Part shown: piece by piece, positions 17,708-23,049 of the stretch
How the letters are laid out: each line of letters opens with the position of its first letter
How positions within the stretch are numbered: the stretch's first letter is position 1
Source of the DNA: Collinsella aerofaciens
GTDB taxonomy: Bacteria > Actinomycetota > Coriobacteriia > Coriobacteriales > Coriobacteriaceae
Length of the DNA stretch: 23,144 nucleotides
Direction: 5' to 3'
Assembly (NCBI GenBank): GCA_030826265.1
Contig: JAPJOH010000032.1
Location: forward strand, 1-23,144
Program-made: the position numbers and the translations under genes
Notes under the pieces: generated by a model
The model's database searches: none
The model's input: the letters and a program-made list of their open reading frames with translations, nothing else
What the model was told of the DNA's origin: nothing

Positions 17708-18031
17708 GTTTTAAGCAATTGCTTAATTTTCAATAAGCAATAGGGTGCCAAAAATCTACCTACGCGATATTCGCTTTTTGCGGTTACTTGCGCGTTTTGC
17801 ACGCGCTTGAGCCGATTTATTAACGCGATATGATTCTACATACGCGCAGCAGATACACGCCGAGAACGGGTGGCATTTATCGCGGCGATTTACACAGATT
17901 TAGCGACTGTACCGAACAAGCGTGTCACTGTATTTATTCCAGTAGTTCACTTGATCGATGGACAAGTGGGCTGTTGCAACGAAACGCCAAGGAGGATGGG
18001 CTCTATACGAGGACGCCGCAGAGGCAATGGC
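17708..18031. other. AT-richer intergenic stretch at the start of the accessory region
   Basis: No gene is supported. It opens with a 16-bp perfect palindrome at 17711-17726, with a further half-site AAGCAAT at 17735-17741. It also contains the repeated phrase GCGATAT and a GCGCGT/ACGCGC hairpin. A plus-strand frame around 17868-18000 reads as plausible protein (AAIYTDLATVPNKRV) but has no ribosome binding site and runs into repeat DNA; it could be a gene remnant. The last 20 bases resemble a decayed copy of the 15-bp palindrome found upstream of both pilin genes. Confidence 0.4.
17711..17726. repeat. 16-bp perfect palindrome
   Basis: TTAAGCAATTGCTTAA is a perfect inverted repeat with no loop, so it suits a protein dimer better than an RNA hairpin. 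The half-site AAGCAAT recurs in direct orientation 22 bases later. No regulator gene is nearby, so its role is unknown. Confidence 0.5.
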
Positions 18032-18166
18032 GGGGGAGTGCGGCAGGCGCTCTGAGAGCCGCTGTAGGGCCCCATTTCTACTCAAACCGATAACCTGTGC
18101 TATGAACCTCAAACCCCTTCGTTCTGCTGCTAAAAGAAAGGCCCGCGCAGGATAGCGCGGGCCTTT
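18032..18166. repeat. Module-flank repeat, copy A
   Basis: This 135-base segment lies downstream of the first pilin gene and matches 19271-19404 downstream of the second. Shared landmarks are GGGGGAGTGC, GCTCTGAGAGC (a near-palindrome), a run of about 20 identical bases around TAGGGCCCCATTT, CCTCAAAC, and a closing GC hairpin. The conserved reading AQVI..NGALQRLSERL..HSP on the minus strand is only a by-product of the DNA identity. Confidence 0.75.
18137..18166 (-). terminator. Terminator of pilin-like gene 1
   Basis: A perfect 12-bp stem AAAGGCCCGCGC/GCGCGGGCCTTT with a 6-base loop lies 31 bases beyond the stop of the minus-strand gene. The A and T edges make it potentially active in both directions. 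Confidence 0.8.
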
Positions 18167-18196
18167 ATCCATATGTCAGCTTATAGGACAAACTGT

Positions 18197-19168
18197 CTAG
18201 AAACACCAAGCGGGAAACACGAAGTCGGTTGCCGTGTAGCCGTGGTTGCTCCAGTCACCGTTGCTATGGACATAGCGGAAGTACTGGGAGCCATCCAGAC
18301 ATACGGAGCGAATCCAGTGGCTAGAGCCGGACGAAGCCCCGGAAAATTTTTCCTGCGTCACGCCCTTGAAGGCGTAATGCTCGTACTGGGAGCCGTCGGA
18401 CTGGAGGTGCCCATTGGCCTGGAGGTTTCCGTAGACCTCGGTCGTCGAGAGCAGGAAGACCTTGTCGGTCGTGGCCGTCACGGTGCCGGGGTATGTGTCC
18501 AACTTGTTGTCGGTCATTTTCGTGACGGCTTTCGCCCTAGATTGGATCTCAGCCGGCAGGAGCGCCCAGAGGTCGCCGGAGTTGAGGCGGCCGCGCAGCT
18601 CGGACTGCTCCCATCCGCCGAAATTGTAATATGAGTCACTCATGCGCTGCTTGCCCATTGCGCCGTTGGTCGCCTCAAATGTGAGTCCCGCCTTGCCGGT
18701 GCCGTCCGCGAGGTCGTCGTGGTTGATGCCGACGATGCGGTACTCGAGCGTCTCGCCATTGGTCAACTTGACGGAGAATTTCGTCCCCGCATCCATCGCT
18801 GCCTTCGCCTTGGCGTATGCGGGAGAAGCCGTGCCATCCTTGGCGATGTCCTCGGCCACGGCCTTCTGCTCCTCGAGCGTCCAGTCCTTCGCGTCCTTGG
18901 CGACGGCCGCTTGGACGGTCGCGGAATCGGCCCCGGCGGAACCGCCGCCGGACGCTCCTCCGCTCTCGACGCCGCCGGTCGTCCCGTTGTTCACCGTGTT
19001 GCCGACCAGGTTGAACTGGTTGCGGATGGCACCGGCCACGCCGGGTCCCGCGAACACGATCACCAGGCCGATAACCGCGATGATCAGGACGTACTCGATG
19101 ATTGACTGTCCTCGGAGAAGAGTACCTCTAGGAGATACCCCCCCCCCGAAGGTTAATTGCCGCTGCAT
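18197..19168 (-). CDS. Flp/type-IV-pilin-like surface protein 1 with long C-terminal domain (phase-variable, 10-G tract)
   Basis: This 323-residue protein has a class III signal: a basic leader ending in LLRG, a cleavage site G20|Q21, Glu at mature position 5, then a hydrophobic helix (EYVLIIAVIGLVIVFAG). This is the prepilin-peptidase signature of Flp pilins, and GAIRNQFNLVGNTV resembles the end of a normal Flp pilin. A Gly/Ser linker (about 60-80) leads into a roughly 230-residue exposed region. That region contains EYRIVGINHDDLADG, WEQSELRGRLNSG, TDKVFLLS and a C-terminal stretch ending in PAWCF, a pattern like DUF6273 or C-type-lectin-like domains (inference). Ordinary Flp pilins have only about 50-70 residues. 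The start chosen is the second ATG of ATGCATG, the only one in frame with the 10-G tract; GAAGGGAG lies about 10 bases upstream. The open frame continues upstream without support. Confidence 0.8.
   Translation of the reverse strand: MQRQLTFGGGVSPRGTLLRGQSIIEYVLIIAVIGLVIVFAGPGVAGAIRNQFNLVGNTVNNGTTGGVESGGASGGGSAGADSATVQAAVAKDAKDWTLEEQKAVAEDIAKDGTASPAYAKAKAAMDAGTKFSVKLTNGETLEYRIVGINHDDLADGTGKAGLTFEATNGAMGKQRMSDSYYNFGGWEQSELRGRLNSGDLWALLPAEIQSRAKAVTKMTDNKLDTYPGTVTATTDKVFLLSTTEVYGNLQANGHLQSDGSQYEHYAFKGVTQEKFSGASSGSSHWIRSVCLDGSQYFRYVHSNGDWSNHGYTATDFVFPAWCF
19138..19147 (-). repeat. Poly-G tract (10 G on the coding strand) near the start of pilin-like gene 1
   Basis: Ten consecutive C on the plus strand form codons 8-11 of the pilin-like gene. 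With 10 G, the second ATG (A at 19168) reads into the pilin, while the first ATG (A at 19172) reaches a stop after 14 codons. Such tracts change length by slipped-strand mispairing. Confidence 0.85.
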
Positions 19169-19172
19169 GCAT

Positions 19173-19260
19173 AAGCGGCTCCCTTCGCTCAGGGTTAACA
19201 GATACATCGCCGAGCGTAGGGCTATTCCAAGTATTTGCACTGGTCTTGCCGCAGCGGCAA
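19173..19260 (-). promoter_or_regulatory. Conserved upstream region of pilin-like gene 1
   Basis: This 88-base leader is almost identical to 20424-20513 upstream of gene 2. On the minus strand it contains a 15-base inverted repeat (plus-strand 19246-19260, TTGCCGCAGCGGCAA), the block GGAATAGCCCTACGCTCGGC, a possible extended -10 (TGTATCT), and the ribosome binding site GAAGGGAG. No clear -35 is visible. The palindrome suits a dimeric regulator. Confidence 0.5.
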
Positions 19261-19270
19261 CGGAGCTCGT

Positions 19271-19404
19271 GGGGGAGTGCAGTAGACGCTCTGAGAGCCG
19301 CTGTAGGGCCCCATTTCCCCTCAATTCGATTACCTGCGCCACGTGCCTCAAACCGTTCGCTCGGTTGCCAAAAGAAAAGCCCGCGCGGAATCGTGCGGGC
19401 TTTT
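19271..19404. repeat. Module-flank repeat, copy B
   Basis: This is the second copy of the repeat at 18032-18166, lying between the two pilin-like genes. Conservation is highest in the central 30 bases around GCTCTGAGAGCCGCTG and falls towards the terminator. Together with the duplicated leaders it shows that a whole unit of about 1.24 kb was duplicated in tandem. Confidence 0.75.
19375..19404 (-). terminator. Terminator of pilin-like gene 2
   Basis: AAAAGCCCGCGC and GTGCGGGCTTTT form a 12-bp stem (one G:T pair) around a 6-base loop. It lies 24 bases beyond the gene 2 stop, so each pilin-like gene should be a separate transcript. Confidence 0.8.
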
Positions 19405-19427
19405 CACTAACCATGCTAGAAGACAGG

Positions 19428-20423
19428 CTAGAAACACCAAGCGGGGCAGACGCATAACGAATCCGATGCATACATGCTATACGAGGCGTGGCCGGAGCCA
19501 CTCCAAACAGAGCTAAAGGTACTTTCACTGTTGATATAGACCGTACGCTCCCACCAAGAAACGCCGATGTTCAGGCAATCGTTGGTCGTCCCGCTGCCAG
19601 ACACCTTGTCTTTAAAGGCCTCGTACTGGAAGCCCTCAGAGAAAGTCCATGGATAGTGAGTGCCCCAGCCATAGGATTGCGGCACGATCTCATAGCAGCT
19701 GAGCAGAAATAACCTATCGCTTGTTGCGGTGACATTCCTACCGGTGTAGTCACCATTGATGTTGTTTGTGAGCTTCGTCACAGGCTTCACTTTGGACTTG
19801 AACTCGGAGGGCATTAGATTCCAAATCTCGCCGGAATTCATTTTCCGGCGCAAGTCGGACTTCTCCCAGCCGCCTTCGTTCATTTTCGTTGCGTTCATTT
19901 GAGACCGAATGCCTGTTGATGTCGTAAGAAATGTCAGTCCAGCCTTACCAGACCCGTCCGCCAAGTCATCATGGTTGATCCCGATGATTCGGTACTTGAG
20001 CGTCTGTCCGTCGGTGAGCTTCATCGAGAACTTCGTCCCTGCATCCATTGCGGCCTTAGCTTTCGCATAGGCGGGCGACGCCTCGCCCTTCGCGGCGATG
20101 TCCTCGGCCACGGCCTTCTGCTCATCCAGCGTCCAGTCCTTCGCGTCCTTGGCGATAGCCGCCTGGACGGTCGCGGAACCGGCCCCGGCGGAGCCTCCAC
20201 CGGACGCGCCGCCGCCCTCTACGCCGCCGGCCGTCCCGCTGTTCACCGTGTTGCCGACCAGGTTGAACTGGTTACGGATGGCCCCGGCCACGCCGGGTCC
20301 CGCGAACACGATCACCAGGCCGATAATCGCGATGATCAGGACGTACTCGATGATTGACTGTCCTCGGAGGCGGGTACTCCTAGGAGATACCCCCCCCCGA
20401 AGGTTAACTGCCGCTGCATGCAT
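19428..20423 (-). CDS. Flp/type-IV-pilin-like surface protein 2 with long C-terminal domain (phase-variable, 9-G tract)
   Basis: This 331-residue paralogue of the downstream gene has the same layout: a short basic leader ending in LRG, cleavage predicted after Gly21, Glu at mature position 5, a hydrophobic helix, a Gly/Ser linker, and a long C-terminal domain ending in PAWCF. Residues 1 to about 165 are nearly identical to gene 1, up to KAGLTF. Beyond that point similarity falls to scattered motifs (GGWEKSDLRRKMNSG, TSDRLFLLS, SWWERTVYI). The divergent half is also visibly AT-richer, which suggests a different origin. The start is the first ATG of ATGCATG, the one in frame with the 9-G tract; GAAGGGAG lies 8 bases upstream. 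No Tad secretion ATPase, platform or prepilin peptidase gene is in the window. Confidence 0.8.
   Translation of the reverse strand: MHAAAVNLRGGVSPRSTRLRGQSIIEYVLIIAIIGLVIVFAGPGVAGAIRNQFNLVGNTVNSGTAGGVEGGGASGGGSAGAGSATVQAAIAKDAKDWTLDEQKAVAEDIAAKGEASPAYAKAKAAMDAGTKFSMKLTDGQTLKYRIIGINHDDLADGSGKAGLTFLTTSTGIRSQMNATKMNEGGWEKSDLRRKMNSGEIWNLMPSEFKSKVKPVTKLTNNINGDYTGRNVTATSDRLFLLSCYEIVPQSYGWGTHYPWTFSEGFQYEAFKDKVSGSGTTNDCLNIGVSWWERTVYINSESTFSSVWSGSGHASYSMYASDSLCVCPAWCF
20390..20398 (-). repeat. Poly-G tract (9 G on the coding strand) near the start of pilin-like gene 2
   Basis: Nine consecutive C on the plus strand. With 9 G, the first ATG (A at 20423) reads into the pilin; the second ATG (A at 20419) gives only a 27-residue peptide. 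The equivalent tract in the neighbouring copy is one base longer and uses the other ATG. Confidence 0.85.
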
Positions 20424-20513
20424 TTGCGACACTCCCTTCGCTCAGGGTTTGTAGATACATTGCCGAGCGTAGGGCTATTCCATAATTCTGCTCCGGTCTT
20501 GCCGCAGCGGCAA
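20424..20513 (-). promoter_or_regulatory. Conserved upstream region of pilin-like gene 2
   Basis: This region is near-identical to the leader of gene 1 and includes the same 15-base inverted repeat (20499-20513), the block GGAATAGCCCTACGCTCGGC, ATGTATCT and GAAGGGAG. Similarity stops sharply at 20513, which marks the end of the duplicated module. Confidence 0.5.
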
Positions 20514-20589
20514 CCGCACCGATGGTCAACAATCGTGATTACGCTATTATAGAACACGCGTTCGTTATTGATTCGAGAGGGGTGCCGTC

Positions 20590-20883
20590 GTGGGGGAAAG
20601 CGATAAGTCGATACGTTTGGTCACGGCCCTCGTCGAGTGCCGCCCCGACGGCGAGTACGCCCCGTGGGGCATCAAATGGTACGACGGCACCGTCTACCCG
20701 TTCGACCGCATCGAGTCCTACAGCTCCCGTTCGTGGGCGCTCGCCAGGAACAAGCGGTCCGAGTCCTGGCGCGTGATCGTCGGGGACGGTACGTGCCGCG
20801 ACATCTGCCATTACCAAAACAGCTGGTATGTCGTTCACGACCCAGACGATGACACCCCAGCGGCAAGCGCACCGCAAAAATAG
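20590..20883 (+). CDS. Small conserved-looking protein of unknown function
   Basis: This 97-residue soluble protein is transcribed divergently from the pilin-like genes. The core RPDGEYAPWGIKWYDGTVY, followed by a DRI motif and the ending YQNSWYVVHD, looks like a compact beta-rich fold. It resembles a family of small proteins often found beside DNA polymerase IV genes in Gram-positive genomes (from memory of the pattern, not a search). I chose the GTG start because GAGAGGGG lies 7 bases upstream. The C-terminal tail is acidic and then Ala/Pro-rich. A weak promoter (TGGTCA at 20523, TATTAT at 20545, 16-base spacing) may serve it. No function is assigned. Confidence 0.6.
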   Translation: MGESDKSIRLVTALVECRPDGEYAPWGIKWYDGTVYPFDRIESYSSRSWALARNKRSESWRVIVGDGTCRDICHYQNSWYVVHDPDDDTPAASAPQK

Positions 20884-21045
20884 CCAAAACGCCCATTCGA
20901 AACCAAACGCCCAGGTAAACGGCTTAACACAATCGCGAATACGACCCAAAAAAGACCTACTTGGCTACCCGCTAGGGGTACCTGTTTTCAGGCACCTTAA
21001 ATCGCCTCTCGTTGCCTCGTTTTTTCGGCTACTCAGTAAAAAATA

Positions 21046-21067
21046 GGGGAGTACGCCAGTACTCCCC
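21046..21067 (-). terminator. Rho-independent terminator, minus strand
   Basis: GGGGAGTAC and GTACTCCCC form a perfect 9-bp stem with a 4-base loop. The T-tract (TATTTTTT when read on the minus strand) follows on that strand only, so it ends leftward transcription, presumably of the gene whose tail lies at 21147-21245. Confidence 0.75.
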
Positions 21068-21110
21068 CTAAATCGTTTATATCCCGGTTGCTGCCTGCCA
21101 GTCTGACCTC

Positions 21111-21126
21111 TCAAGCCTAGGCTTGA
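21111..21126. repeat. 16-bp perfect palindrome
   Basis: TCAAGCCTAGGCTTGA is a perfect inverted repeat without a loop. It lies between a minus-strand gene tail and its terminator. Its function is unknown. Confidence 0.45.
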
Positions 21127-21146
21127 GCGCGGGGGGGCTTAGGCCC

Positions 21147-21245
21147 CTAGTCTTGAACGTACTTGAGGTCAAGCTCTCCAGGCGCGTCCACGTACACCGC
21201 GCCGAACGTCAGGTTTACCAGCCGGGGCTGAGCTCCATAAGAGCA
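21147..21245 (-). pseudogene. Truncated C-terminal gene fragment, unknown product
   Basis: The minus-strand frame ending at TAG (21147-21149) reads LVNLTFGAVYVDAPGELD and then LKYVQD before the stop. Its codons are strongly GC-ending (AAC, CTG, ACG, TTC, GGC, GCG, GTG), like the host genes, whereas the DNA just upstream is AT-richer and the frame is closed by a TGA about 33 codons before the end. No start or ribosome binding site is present. I read it as the last roughly 30 codons of a gene whose front was lost, followed by its original terminator. Confidence 0.4.
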
Positions 21246-21266
21246 AAATCATTCTAGCGCTTACTA

Positions 21267-21392
21267 TCAAGGATATCCGTCGTAGTGGCGGCTATCCGGC
21301 AAACGATCGTACTCTCGTGGTCCCGTTTCGAGTAATTCTTTGGCACGGTCAGGAGCATAGCGAACGGTTTCCGCTGTTCCGCTCGTGTACAT
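21267..21392 (-). pseudogene. Possible gene fragment or very small ORF (41 codons)
   Basis: A minus-strand frame reads MYTSGTAETVRYAPDRAK and onward to the C-terminus DSRHYDGYP. The frame is open for a further 15 codons upstream (to a TGA near 21437). The composition, with many charged and Tyr residues, looks protein-like, but the ATG lacks a Shine-Dalgarno. I do not recognise it. It could be the tail of a larger gene disrupted upstream. Confidence 0.3.
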
Positions 21393-21468
21393 GGACGATG
21401 AATGAACTTCGATAGCAAACGCAATTTGGTTTTTGAAATATGGACGAATTCCTTGTCAGGAGGGTAGA

Positions 21469-21543
21469 ATGATGCCGACGGCAGCCCAAGTTGTAGAGAG
21501 CTGGGCAGAGCCGTTGCTTAATGAAGTTGGGTCATCGTCTTAG
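21469..21543 (+). pseudogene. Possible 5' end of a gene interrupted near the insertion sequence
   Basis: A strong ribosome binding site AGGAGGG (21458-21464) precedes two adjacent ATG codons. The frame reads MMPTAAQVVESWAEPLLNEVG and then three Ser codons before TAG, only 24 residues. The helical opening resembles the start of ribosome maturation factor RimP (a weak resemblance). The stop lies about 20 bases before the inverted repeat of the insertion sequence, so the downstream part of the gene may have been displaced by the element. A genuine short peptide is the alternative. Confidence 0.35.
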
Positions 21544-21598
21544 CGACGGTGGCCTTTCTTAATATGAGAAAGCCATTGTCAATAGGCATGTTCGTTCG

Positions 21599-21623
21599 AG
21601 CCCGGTTTGAAACCGGGCTTTTT
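21599..21623 (+). terminator. Terminator-like hairpin at the left end of the IS
   Basis: AGCCCGGTT and AACCGGGCT form a perfect 9-bp stem with a TGA loop followed by five T on the plus strand. In this orientation it would stop rightward transcription entering the element from the flanking gene, protecting the element's own antisense strand. Confidence 0.6.
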
Positions 21624-21629
21624 CGTTTC

Positions 21630-21760
21630 CCGTCGGGAGAGCCCGCGCACGCTGCATGGCTTAGTCGACGCTTGCCTGGCAAGCTAATATCCGCGGGCTC
21701 TTGCGGGTGCGCTTCCGGCGGTCAGCCCGGTATGTCCGCGCACCCCACCGCATTTCGATT
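21630..21760 (-). ncRNA. Candidate bridge (seek) RNA of the IS
   Basis: Two neighbouring long-stem hairpins lie in the non-coding DNA downstream of the transposase. AGAGCCCGCG (21638-21647) pairs perfectly with CGCGGGCTCT (21692-21701), enclosing 44 bases with an inner GCTTG/CAAGC stem. GGGTGCGC (21705-21712) pairs with GCGCACCC (21738-21745), enclosing 25 bases. IS110-family recombinases use a two-loop RNA, one loop for target and one for donor DNA, and IS1111 types encode it downstream of the gene. The strand (as the transposase) and the RNA ends are inferred. Confidence 0.45.
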
Positions 21761-21898
21761 CTCCGTCCGGCGCTATCGTACGAATCCAGTCTTTTGTCGG
21801 GCGCGGCCCGGGGGCTGCCCATCAAAAAGGTCGTGAACTCGCGCCGGCGATGCGTCGAGGCGCGGGCCCTCCCGGCGGGAGTCGGTTGTCGCCGGCCG

Positions 21899-23008
21899 CT
21901 AGAGGACGGTCCCCTCGGACCTGCACCCGATCTCCCAGACCCAGCAGGCGAGCTCGCGCGCCACGGCGGCGTTGGCCTTGCACGCGCTCTTGCCCGCCGC
22001 GGCCAGCGCCTCTCGGCGGCGGTGGAGCCTGGCGGTGCAGTCGTCCGCCCTCGAGCGTATCACCGGGGGCACGTCGGTGCCGGGGGCTGGGGCCTTGGGC
22101 CTCGGGGAGCACGTGGAGTAGTGCCATGCGGACTCTATGAGCGCCGTGCGCGCGAGCGCGTTGCCGGCCTTGGTTATCCCGCCGCGCCGCTCGGACTCGC
22201 CGCTCGAGCGCTCCGACGGGATGAGCCCGCACCAGCTCGCGAAGGCCGGCGCCGAGCGGAACCTGCTGAAGGACCCGGCCTCCGCCGCGAGCCTGAAGGC
22301 CGTCAGGGTGTCGACACCCTTGATGCAGGACAGCGCCTCCACCGTCGCCCGCCAGCGGTCGGTGCCCGCCAGCGCGACGACCCTCCTCTCGAGCTGCCGC
22401 CTGTCCGACTCCGCGCAGCGGGCGGCCGTGACGTAGTACTCCAGCGCGTCGCGCTGCGGCCCCTCGAGCCTGATCTCCGAGACCCACCTCCAGTGGGCGC
22501 GCGTCCAGGATCCCTTCCTCGCCCCGTCGGCGTTGCGCTCGTCCCAGACGTGGCCCAGCCTGATCAGGAACATGTTGAGACGCTGCCTCGAGCGGCGGAG
22601 CTCGCGGGTCGCGTCGTCGAGGGCGCGGTCGAGGTCCCGGGCGGCCTCGACCGCCATGTCGGGCAGCGGGACCTCGACGATGTTGTGGGTGGCGAGCATG
22701 CGGGCGATGAACTCGGCGTCGCGCCGGTCGTTCTTGCGCCGGGCGTCCGCCGCCGGCCTCTGCATCTTGGAGACGGCGGCCACGGCGCAGTCGAGGCCGA
22801 GCGCGCGCAGCTCGCGCGCCATGTGGAAGCCGGTGGGGCCGCTCTCGTAGCAGGCCCTGGGCTCCTCGAACCCGAGCGCCCACTCGGCGATCTCGGCGGC
22901 GTCCGTCCCGAAGTCACGGTGCACCACCTCGCCGGTGAAGGGGTTGAACGCCGCCGCGGCGACCGATCGCGCGTGGACGTCCAGGCCGATGGAGGTAACA
23001 TGGGGCAT
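21899..23008 (-). CDS. IS110-family transposase/recombinase (IS1111 type)
   Basis: This 369-residue RNA-guided DNA recombinase has an N-terminal RuvC-like DEDD domain: Asp10 in IGLDVHAR, Glu55 in YESGPTG, and Asp94 and Asp97 in KNDRRDAEF. A coiled, Arg-rich middle follows. The C-terminal transposase_20 domain includes IKGVDTLTAFRLAAEAGSF, FASWCGLIPSERSSG with the probable catalytic serine, and GGITKAGNALAR. All key residues are present and the frame is intact, so the element may be active. The ATG has GGGGAGGAGG 6 bases upstream. Just before that a perfect 8-bp hairpin (GTGCGGTA/TACCGCAC, 23029-23049) could limit translation from read-through transcripts. Confidence 0.93.
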   Translation of the reverse strand: MPHVTSIGLDVHARSVAAAAFNPFTGEVVHRDFGTDAAEIAEWALGFEEPRACYESGPTGFHMARELRALGLDCAVAAVSKMQRPAADARRKNDRRDAEFIARMLATHNIVEVPLPDMAVEAARDLDRALDDATRELRRSRQRLNMFLIRLGHVWDERNADGARKGSWTRAHWRWVSEIRLEGPQRDALEYYVTAARCAESDRRQLERRVVALAGTDRWRATVEALSCIKGVDTLTAFRLAAEAGSFSRFRSAPAFASWCGLIPSERSSGESERRGGITKAGNALARTALIESAWHYSTCSPRPKAPAPGTDVPPVIRSRADDCTARLHRRREALAAAGKSACKANAAVARELACWVWEIGCRSEGTVL

Positions 23009-23028
23009 GGGAAGCCTCCTCCCCGCAG

Positions 23029-23049
23029 GTGCGGTAAGGGCTACCGCAC
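23029..23049 (-). promoter_or_regulatory. Hairpin in the transposase leader
   Basis: GTGCGGTA and TACCGCAC form a perfect 8-bp stem with a 5-base loop, ending a few bases before the transposase ribosome binding site. It could be a translational control element or a structural feature of the IS end. Confidence 0.4.

Larger units (their letters stand above)
20884..21266. other. Intergenic stretch with a minus-strand gene tail
   Basis: No complete gene is seen. It holds the minus-strand terminator at 21046-21067, a 16-bp perfect palindrome at 21111-21126, a GGGGC/GCCCC hairpin at 21134-21147, and the end of a minus-strand frame just beyond. The stretch 20884-21045 shows nothing recognisable. 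Confidence 0.4.

Noticed and set aside
17830..18093. 87-residue plus-strand open frame in the accessory region
   Set aside because: No ribosome binding site, composition unlike a protein, and it crosses the module-flank repeat.
19169..19528. Upstream extension of pilin-like gene 1 to a 443-residue protein
   Set aside because: The extension runs through the gene 2 terminator and the duplicated non-coding flank. The ribosome binding site and the duplicated ATGCATG support the start near 19168.
18197..20432. A complete diversity-generating retroelement
   Set aside because: No reverse transcriptase, accessory gene or template repeat is in the window. The two C-terminal ends differ at all kinds of positions and in length, which does not fit adenine-only mutagenesis from one template. 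It is kept only as a hypothesis in the findings.
21781..21791. Possible attachment-site repeat: CGAATCCAGTC shared with the T-arm of tRNA-Pro (17647-17657)
   Set aside because: Only 11 bases match, most of which are the generic T-arm sequence, and the second copy lies inside the IS. No integrase is present. Probably chance.
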